This document shows, one piece after another, positions 1 through 4,462 of a stretch of DNA of 5,519 bases. The stretch is from Bacteroidales bacterium UBA3816 (GTDB lineage: Bacteria > Bacteroidota > Bacteroidia > Bacteroidales > P3). Numbering within the stretch: the stretch's first letter is position 1; every line of letters starts with the position of its first letter. The translations under genes were made by a program, and so were the position numbers. A model generated the notes under the pieces. The model was not told where the DNA came from and made no database searches. It saw only the letters and a list, made by a program, of their open reading frames with translations. The stretch is taken from positions 7,245-12,763 of the forward strand of contig DFDY01000041.1 of the NCBI GenBank assembly GCA_002368955.1, in the 5' to 3' direction.

Positions 1-1
1 C

Positions 2-880
2 CTCATCACCGTGCTCCTTGGCGAGACGGTGACCATTACGGAGATACTGGAGAGTGAGGGCAATAAGGATAGGTTTGAGGACAAGACAAACCGCGTGGAC
101 GTAAAGGCCAAGACAGCGGACGGTGAATACATCATCGTCGAGGTGCAGTTGACCAAGGAGCGCGACTTCTTCCAGCGCATCCTCTTCGGCACGGCAACGT
201 CTATTATCGAGCAGATAGGTATCGGCCAGGACTATAGCGTCATTCGCAAGATATACTCCATTAACATCCTTTATTTCGACTTCGGCGCGGGCGATGACTA
301 TGCCTACCACGGCGTCACCACGTTTCGCGGCATGACGAAGAAAGACAGCGTGCTGCGCTTCAACACCGAGAGCGAGCGCAAGTACATCAGCAAGACCAAG
401 GCGCGCATGACAATGCCCGAAGAGATATTCCCCGAGTATTTCCTGCTGATGGTCAGCCATTTCAACGAGGTGGCCAAGACCCCCATCGAAGAATGGATGC
501 AGTACCTGAAGGATGCCGTCATCAGCGAAGACACCACCACCCCCGGCTTGCAGGCCGCCCGCGAGAAACTGGCCTATATGAGCATGACCGAGCAAGAACA
601 GCGTGAATACAGGGAATACATGGTGAGTGTCCATGCCGCCCGCGATGCCTGGGAGACACTAAGGGACGAGAGCCACGCCGAAGGCTGGAACGAGGGCCAT
701 GAAGAAGGCCATGCCGAAGGCCTTGCCGAAGGACGTGCTGAAGGCCTTGCCGAAGGACGTGCCGAAGGCGAAGCCAGAACAAGGCGTGAGAATGCCCTCA
801 AGATGAGGGCCGACAACATGGCGGTGGAGCTGATAGCCAAATACACCGGTCTGACGGCTGAGGAGATTGCTGCACTGTAA
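2..880 (+). CDS. Rpn-family recombination-promoting nuclease / PD-(D/E)XK putative transposase, 5'-truncated by window edge
   Basis: The frame is open from base 2 and the first in-frame GTG (11) falls inside the conserved 'LLGE' region of the family, so the true start lies upstream. The usual N-terminal stretch, roughly 40 residues, is outside the window. Numbering from the codon at 11, the nuclease core has Asp30 (NRVDVKAK) followed by Glu44-x-Gln46 (IIVEVQL), the D...ExQ active-site pattern of PD-(D/E)XK enzymes. Family members (RpnA-E, PF12784-like) are DNA endonucleases linked to RecA-independent recombination; activity here is inferred. Residues 222-255 are a run of xEGx tetrapeptides (HAEG, LAEG, RAEG), then a short C-terminal helix ending 'GLTAEEIAAL', a common family ending. 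The gene is clearly richer in G+C than the rest of the window, which suggests a different history. It stands alone: the next gene is an IS remnant after an AT-rich gap. Family assignment is secure, function less so. Confidence 0.88.
   Translation, partial: LITVLLGETVTITEILESEGNKDRFEDKTNRVDVKAKTADGEYIIVEVQLTKERDFFQRILFGTATSIIEQIGIGQDYSVIRKIYSINILYFDFGAGDDYAYHGVTTFRGMTKKDSVLRFNTESERKYISKTKARMTMPEEIFPEYFLLMVSHFNEVAKTPIEEWMQYLKDAVISEDTTTPGLQAAREKLAYMSMTEQEQREYREYMVSVHAARDAWETLRDESHAEGWNEGHEEGHAEGLAEGRAEGLAEGRAEGEARTRRENALKMRADNMAVELIAKYTGLTAEEIAAL
713..769 (+). repeat. In-frame 24-bp tandem repeat (2.4 copies) in the nuclease gene
   Basis: Two 24-bp units, 713-736 and 737-760, differ at one base (gccgaagg versus gctgaagg). 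A third begins at 761-769. Each unit encodes two tetrapeptides, AEGL and AEGR. The length is a multiple of three, so copy-number change by slippage would keep the frame and only alter the length of the charged helical linker. Degenerate versions of the same tetrapeptide extend upstream to about 673. Confidence 0.9.
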
Positions 881-895
881 TGGCAGCCCCACCTT

Positions 896-928
896 AATTA
901 GTGTTTGCTGATTTGTTAGTAACTAATT
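896..928 (+). terminator. Weak inverted repeat downstream of the nuclease gene
   Basis: AATTAGT at 896-902 pairs with ACTAATT at 922-928 across a 19-nt loop, starting 16 bp after the nuclease stop codon. The stem is only 7 AT-rich pairs with no clear T-run, so termination is doubtful. It could equally be part of the left end of the adjacent IS remnant. The rest of 881-960 is AT-rich with no gene seen. Confidence 0.22.
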
Positions 929-960
929 GACATTTAAATATATATAACATTATTTCTTCT

Positions 961-989
961 TTTGTTTAACAAAAAAATGAGTACCTTTG
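961..989 (+). promoter_or_regulatory. Bacteroidota-type promoter of the transposase remnant
   Basis: TAccTTTG at 982-989 fits the Bacteroidota -7 consensus TAnnTTTG and lies 21 bp before the ATG at 1011. The nearest upstream TTTG (961-964) gives a 17-bp spacer, shorter than the usual 19-21 bp, so the -33 element is weak. A run of seven A (971-977) sits in the spacer. Confidence 0.5.
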
Positions 990-1010
990 GGTGTTAAAAC
1001 TGACAAGCAG

Positions 1011-1190
1011 ATGAGATTTAAGCCAAGCTACAAGCAGTTGACCATTGACGGTTTCAGGTCCTCCCTTGAAGGGTTGGACAAGACCAACCGCTGGGTTTGG
1101 CTGGGCGACCATCTTCCTTGGGACGAATATGAGAAACTGTACGGTCAGACACTCAACAACCAGACAGCAGGAGCCAGTGCCAAGCCTGCT
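1011..1190 (+). pseudogene. N-terminal remnant of an IS5/IS1182-type transposase
   Basis: Sixty codons starting at ATG 1011 look like the start of Bacteroidales transposases of the IS5/IS1182 group: MRFKPSYKQLTIDGF, then LDKTNRWVWLGDHLPWDE, then GASAKPA. In complete members the last motif is followed by a helical stretch of the 'RMxxGALIIK' kind and then the DDE catalytic domain. Here the resemblance stops at about 1190 and nothing catalytic remains. The junction lies between 1191 and about 1227. An earlier GTG at 987 overlaps the promoter and is not the start. The frame continues without a stop through the next gene's promoter and into the MNT gene, giving a false fusion. Recognition is from memory of family sequences; the IS name is not assigned. 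Confidence 0.72.
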
Positions 1191-1250
1191 GAAGGTGTCG
1201 AGCCAGAGGCAAAGGAAAGCTTATGCCTAACAAAAAAATGTGCCCGAAAA

Positions 1251-1282
1251 TTTGGAAGTTTCAAGAAACATCTTTACCTTTG
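1251..1282 (+). promoter_or_regulatory. Promoter of the MNT antitoxin gene (TTTG-N20-TAccTTTG)
   Basis: TTTG at 1251-1254 and TAccTTTG at 1275-1282 are separated by 20 bp, the ideal Bacteroidota sigma-ABfr-type arrangement. The ATG at 1290 follows after only 7 bp, so the 5' leader is very short. This is the best promoter in the window and it fixes the MNT start at 1290 and not further upstream. Confidence 0.75.
1258..1269. promoter_or_regulatory. Possible operator: palindrome inside the MNT promoter spacer
   Basis: GTTTC-AA-GAAAC is a perfect 5-bp inverted repeat lying wholly between the -33 and -7 elements. A repressor bound there would block the promoter. Autoregulation is common in toxin-antitoxin loci, but the short arms could also arise by chance. 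Confidence 0.3.
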
Positions 1283-1289
1283 CAACGGA

Positions 1290-1601
1290 ATGGATAAGAA
1301 GATACTTGGCAATATCAAGCAGATGCTGGCGCAGACTCTCCCTAAGCATGCTACTGCAAAACTCTACGGTTCACAAGCCCGCGGAGATGCCCGTTACAAC
1401 TCTGACTGGGACATCCTGATTGTTATGGATAAGGACAAGCTACAGCCTGATGATTATGATGCCATCACCTATCCGCTCACAAAGCTTGGATGGGAATTGG
1501 GAGCCGAGATAAATCCTATTATGTACACCAAGAAGGAATGGGAGGCAAGCCGCATTACTCCATTCTACCATAATGTTGAACATGACGCTATTACTCTGTA
1601 A
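1290..1601 (+). CDS. MNT-domain nucleotidyltransferase, antitoxin of an MNT-HEPN pair
   Basis: A 103-residue minimal nucleotidyltransferase. The signature GSQARGDA (27-34) is followed by Asp39 and Asp41 in SDWD, the metal-binding pair. Glu69 or Glu73 in GWELGAE may supply the third acidic residue. Full length fits the small Bacteroidales MNT proteins, which typically have the same 'YPLTKLGWELG...INPIMY' and 'TPFYHNV' segments. In the characterised MntA-HepT system the MNT protein neutralises the HEPN RNase by AMPylating a tyrosine; the same role is inferred here. The start at 1290 is chosen because a canonical promoter ends 7 bp before it and the protein then begins at the family's usual N-terminus (MDKKILGNIKQ). 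The longer reading from 987 or 1011 adds only transposase remnant and promoter DNA. The stop codon directly abuts the ATG of the HEPN remnant. The gene seems intact although its partner is broken. Confidence 0.85.
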   Translation: MDKKILGNIKQMLAQTLPKHATAKLYGSQARGDARYNSDWDILIVMDKDKLQPDDYDAITYPLTKLGWELGAEINPIMYTKKEWEASRITPFYHNVEHDAITL

Positions 1602-1661
1602 ATGGGATTGAACGACGAAGACAGAAAGAAAAACGTTTGTATCCTAATTGAATGGAATTAA
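1602..1661 (+). pseudogene. Truncated start of the HEPN toxin gene (MNT partner)
   Basis: The ATG follows the MNT stop codon with no gap, the tight coupling expected of an MNT-HEPN pair. The 19-residue product begins MGLNDEDRKKNV and closely resembles the N-terminus of Bacteroidales HEPN proteins (M-S-L-x-x-E/D-x-R-K pattern, then an 'xIEKA'-like helix). After ILIE the resemblance ends and a TAA follows at 1659. No frame downstream shows the HEPN Rx4-6H active site, so the rest is deleted or replaced and not merely frameshifted. Breakpoint is near 1652. The match is short, so identity rests partly on context. Confidence 0.6.
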
Positions 1662-1694
1662 GTTTTCTTGGCAGCACGGAGTATCTTCTGCGTG

Positions 1695-1726
1695 CAAAGC
1701 TAAGCATTATTTTCGACAGTTCCAAG
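1695..1726 (-). promoter_or_regulatory. Possible orphan leftward promoter
   Basis: Read on the - strand, CTTG (1726-1723) is followed after 20 bp by TAGCTTTG (1702-1695), one mismatch from the Bacteroidota consensus and with ideal spacing. It would transcribe leftward across the HEPN remnant and antisense to MNT. No gene lies downstream on that strand, so it is either the promoter of a lost gene, an antisense RNA promoter, or chance. Confidence 0.3.
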
Positions 1727-1756
1727 GGCTTAGGAATTTATTTAAGAAAACCTGTC

Positions 1757-1773
1757 TGTCATGTGTCATGTGT
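1757..1773. repeat. Short direct repeat TGTCATG x2 plus poly-T
   Basis: Two copies of TGTCATG (1757-1763, 1764-1770) and a partial third are followed by a run of eight T (1773-1780). This is slippage-prone non-coding sequence; no function is assigned. Confidence 0.6.
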
Positions 1774-1838
1774 TTTTTTTCGGATAAAAGATTTGGAGTT
1801 TCTGGTACAAAGATAATCAAGAAATCCTGTATAAACAG

Positions 1839-1878
1839 CAACAATCCCACCATCTTGTATGAAGTAGTGGGATTGTTG
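1839..1878 (-). terminator. Strong hairpin, terminator of the kinase-lipoprotein-kinase operon
   Basis: CAACAATCCCAC (1839-1850) and GTGGGATTGTTG (1867-1878) form a perfect 12-bp stem with a 16-nt loop. It begins 60 bp after the stop codon of the last operon gene. On the - strand the exit side is T-rich (CTGTTTAT) but not a pure T-run. It could also stop + strand transcripts coming from the MNT locus, since TGTTTTGT follows on that side. Confidence 0.8.
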
Positions 1879-1938
1879 TACGAAACTGTTTTGTCTAAAT
1901 GCTTATTTCCACCCAGCTATACTATTATATGGAATGTG

Positions 1939-3516
1939 TTAGACATGATCTTCTTTATCACATACAGGCCTAACTGCTCTTCCGCTATATACATAGTTAC
2001 GAGTGTTAACATTATCGTTCCAGGTCTCTGCATCAAAATAGAAGTAGTATGCGCAAGTGTTATCGTCTTGAGCAAGTTCACTTGTCCAGTAATAGCCCGA
2101 ATAAGTGTTAGATACATTCTTGTCGAATCTGATACCTGTGAACGGAAGAAAAATAGTATTATCATTTGGTCCCCATACGCGATAACCCTCTATATGACCT
2201 TGCTTAACTTTTTTCCATTGGCATTTCGTAATCAATTCTTCCCATTGCTTTCTATTTGGCATTTTCCATTTTTCACCCCATTTCTGTGATGCTATATCAT
2301 ACTTTGTTCCTGAAATATCCTTTGGAGTAGAGAGATACAATCCGCCTTTATAATCCAAGTAGTCGTTAACGTCCTGTGAAGTTTTAAGTCCAGTGGCATC
2401 GCCCCAACCATACAATTCTCCCGTAGGAGCATCAGTTGTACCACCAACATTGCAGTCAGCCCATAATACGCTTAGCCCTAAGTCCACAGCATGAACGCCT
2501 TTCTCGTCCATATTGCTCATTTGGCTTTGTTTGGGGCCTTGTGGCACACCTGCCAACAATGTCTCTTCTGACTCAAATGATAAAGGAGTGGGCAAGACGG
2601 GTTCTTTGCTATTATTCACAACCATTGGGGGGGCTTGCACATTAGTATTTGAACTATTCATTTTTTCGAGAATGACACCAACATTTTGTGGTCTTGCTTT
2701 CCTCTTGGGCTGCATCATCCACACGACCAACTTGCGCATCTCTTCAGAAATGCTGTTTGAAAAATCAAAAGCTTCTTCCTCGTCCTCCTCTATGTCTATT
2801 GCCATAGGTGGTTTTTTGTTTGTCAGAAGATTGTAAATTGTAGCGCCAAGGGCATAAATATCTGTCCATGGCCCAAAGCGATCATACATTTGGCCAATTT
2901 GTTCATTGGGAGCATAACCAGGTGTATAGCAAAGGGCCGTAGATGTTGTCATGCTGCCATTGGCACGAATCTGCTTACTGGCACCGAAGTCTATCAGATA
3001 AGCATTTCCTTGCTTATCCACCATGATGTTTCCTGGCTTCAAGTCCAAATGCCATATCTCGTTCTGATGCACTTCTTTCAATGCTTCGAGTATCTGTGAA
3101 AGAATGCCCCTGACTTCTGCCTCAGTAAATGGTTGGCCTGTCTTTTTCATCTTTTCTGCTAGCGACTCTCCATCGATATAGTCCATCACATAATAGGCAG
3201 TTCCATTCTCCTCAAACAGGTCATGAACTTTCACGATATGCTCATTCTTCAACTTGCGCAACCTTCGAGCCTCTTTCTTAAACTTCTCTCGTTGTTCCTC
3301 GAACTGCTGCACATTGTCAGCATTACTAACACTGACAACGGAAGTCGTTTCGTCACGTTCCGTTACGCCTTTCATGAAGAACTCCTTGATGGCTACCGTT
3401 TCTTCAAACTCCGTATTGTAGCCAACATACGTATTGCCGAAGCCTCCTTGCCCCAGCACTCGTTCTATTCTGTATTTTCCACCCTGCAAGGTGGTGTTAG
3501 ATTGTAGATGTTGCAT
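1939..3516 (-). CDS. Soluble Ser/Thr protein kinase with C-terminal FISUMP domain
   Basis: A 525-residue two-domain protein. The PknB-like kinase spans about 14-286: P-loop GQGGFG 22-27, Lys44 in VAIKEFF, helix-C Glu82, catalytic loop HLDLKPGN 156-163, DFG 176-178, GYAPNEQ 200-206, Asp219 and Arg275. All catalytic residues are present, but Leu replaces the Arg of HRD. An acidic insert (EEDEEEAFD) lies near 243-251. A polar linker (287-338) with SEETLL around Thr319 leads to a FISUMP domain (Fibrobacter succinogenes major paralogous, about 341-520), recognised by AVDLGLSVLWADCNVGG, MPNRKQWEEL, FLPFTGIR, GYYWTSE and AVRPVC. There is no signal peptide or membrane segment, so both domains should be cytosolic, unusual for FISUMP. 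The start at 3516 lies one base after the upstream stop; the in-frame ATG 33 bp earlier would overlap that gene by 32 bp and adds an atypical extension. Last gene of the operon. Substrate unknown; the FISUMP part may bind a ligand or partner. Confidence 0.87.
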   Translation of the reverse strand: MQHLQSNTTLQGGKYRIERVLGQGGFGNTYVGYNTEFEETVAIKEFFMKGVTERDETTSVVSVSNADNVQQFEEQREKFKKEARRLRKLKNEHIVKVHDLFEENGTAYYVMDYIDGESLAEKMKKTGQPFTEAEVRGILSQILEALKEVHQNEIWHLDLKPGNIMVDKQGNAYLIDFGASKQIRANGSMTTSTALCYTPGYAPNEQIGQMYDRFGPWTDIYALGATIYNLLTNKKPPMAIDIEEDEEEAFDFSNSISEEMRKLVVWMMQPKRKARPQNVGVILEKMNSSNTNVQAPPMVVNNSKEPVLPTPLSFESEETLLAGVPQGPKQSQMSNMDEKGVHAVDLGLSVLWADCNVGGTTDAPTGELYGWGDATGLKTSQDVNDYLDYKGGLYLSTPKDISGTKYDIASQKWGEKWKMPNRKQWEELITKCQWKKVKQGHIEGYRVWGPNDNTIFLPFTGIRFDKNVSNTYSGYYWTSELAQDDNTCAYYFYFDAETWNDNVNTRNYVYSGRAVRPVCDKEDHV

Positions 3517-3517
3517 A

Positions 3518-4438
3518 TTACCACGTATAATCTTCTGCCACAGAATCAACGACTTCTATCGAATCCACGTCATAGGAATCAGCATATTGTTCTAATACGT
3601 TACCTAAATTCTCCCAATCTTTGGCGGAAGGCTGATTGTCCCATTTGCCATTAAGTACTTCTCGTATTTCATCTATTGAAATTCTAAATGACATTCTTTT
3701 GCCAGTCTGCAATTCATGATACTCATACTCTGCTCCTTGATTACAATCTATTAAAGCTTGATAGAACTGTCTATTTCTCTCACCCATCATTCCACCTTTC
3801 AAACTATTGGCCATTTGTGACAGGGTAATGTATTTCATAAAACTGATTGAAGATTCAAGATTTTGTCCAGTTTCTGCATCATTCACTTCGAATTTGTATT
3901 TTAGGGCATCAGAAGTCAAAGACAAGCCAACCAACTTCGTCGTATTGTCAACTGCTACAGGTAGTTTGACCTTAGTGCCAATATACATAGTGACTATCAA
4001 TTTCTGTTGGTCAGTCATATTTGAGTATTTTTCTGCATAAGTTTTCAAATCATTAGGTGTAACTTCAAGTACAATCTTTTCTCCACTTTGCATTCCAACA
4101 AAAACAGATCGAAAATTCACTCCAGCAGCGATTATTTTTTCTACAAGTTTATCATTCGATCCCTTTGAAAAACTCATACCAAGCATCTCTTTCAGTTCTT
4201 GTTGATGATTTGACAAAGAAGAAATAGGAGCAAATGATTCATTGCTAGTAAATTTCATTTCTACAATTTCACCATCAAAAATAATACTATTAACTGATCC
4301 GATATCGCCTAACGGCAATGGACATTCGCTGTTCATTTTTTCAACCAGACTCTTCAGTTCTTTCTTTTGTTCATCGCAGGAAGCGAACAAAACAGATGCC
4401 ATAATAACCAGCATCAGTGATTTAATCATTCTTTTCAT
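3518..4438 (-). CDS. Lipoprotein with two similar domains, unknown family
   Basis: I do not recognise the family. The 306-residue product starts with KR, a hydrophobic core and lipobox LFAS-Cys21, so it should be a signal-peptidase II lipoprotein. Asp22-Glu23 after the cysteine is an acidic start that in Bacteroidota can favour export to the outer-membrane surface (weak inference). The mature part appears internally duplicated. Residues 39-68 (CPLPLGD..SIIFDGEIVEMKF) resemble 157-187 (VKLPVAV..GLSLTSDALKYKF), and 99-133 (AAGVNFR..SGEKIVLEVTPNDLK) resemble 226-261 (NQGAEYE..TGKRMSFRISIDEI). Each repeat looks like two beta-rich segments separated by helices. The C-terminus is acidic. It sits between two kinase genes, 24 bp after the first and 1 bp before the second, so it is surely co-transcribed. 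A role as envelope sensor or partner of the membrane kinase is inference. A+T-rich, with an A-rich, SD-less start region. Met4 is an alternative start. Confidence 0.82.
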   Translation of the reverse strand: MKRMIKSLMLVIMASVLFASCDEQKKELKSLVEKMNSECPLPLGDIGSVNSIIFDGEIVEMKFTSNESFAPISSLSNHQQELKEMLGMSFSKGSNDKLVEKIIAAGVNFRSVFVGMQSGEKIVLEVTPNDLKTYAEKYSNMTDQQKLIVTMYIGTKVKLPVAVDNTTKLVGLSLTSDALKYKFEVNDAETGQNLESSISFMKYITLSQMANSLKGGMMGERNRQFYQALIDCNQGAEYEYHELQTGKRMSFRISIDEIREVLNGKWDNQPSAKDWENLGNVLEQYADSYDVDSIEVVDSVAEDYTW

Positions 4439-4462
4439 AATTCTATCTTTTATTTGTTTTTA

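Larger units (their letters stand above)
1662..1838. other. Non-coding scar between the HEPN remnant and the operon terminator
   Basis: No convincing gene on either strand. It holds an imperfect hairpin (GCACG 1674-1678 with CGTGC 1691-1695), two - strand TAnnTTTG boxes (1695-1702 and 1808-1815, read leftward), a 7-bp tandem duplication at 1757-1773 followed by eight T, and a small CTGT-ATAA-ACAG palindrome (1827-1838). A 54-codon open frame (1652-1816, +) has no recognisable features. The stretch looks like deletion-junction DNA. Confidence 0.5.

Noticed and set aside
522..892. Three antisense frames rich in Arg/Pro/Ser opposite the nuclease repeat
   Set aside because: Low-complexity products caused by the tandem repeat read on the wrong strand and by high G+C.
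967..1240. 13-bp sequence TAACAAAAAAATG present at 967-979 and 1228-1240
   Set aside because: Considered as a target-site or IS-end duplication, but it is mostly an A-run and such A-tracts are common near Bacteroidota promoters.
1652..1816. 54-codon + frame after the HEPN remnant, tested as a frameshifted HEPN continuation
   Set aside because: No HEPN Rx4-6H motif or helical pattern can be seen; it looks like chance coding potential.
1648..2289. 213-codon open frame on the + strand
   Set aside because: Most of it lies antisense to the FISUMP coding region and crosses the terminator hairpin; its product is Cys/Ile/Phe-rich with no domain and no promoter. A shadow frame.
3517..3549. Longer start for the soluble kinase (ATG at 3549)
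   Set aside because: It would overlap the lipoprotein gene by 32 bp and add an atypical MILWQKIIRGN extension. The ATG at 3516 is one base after the stop, typical operon spacing.
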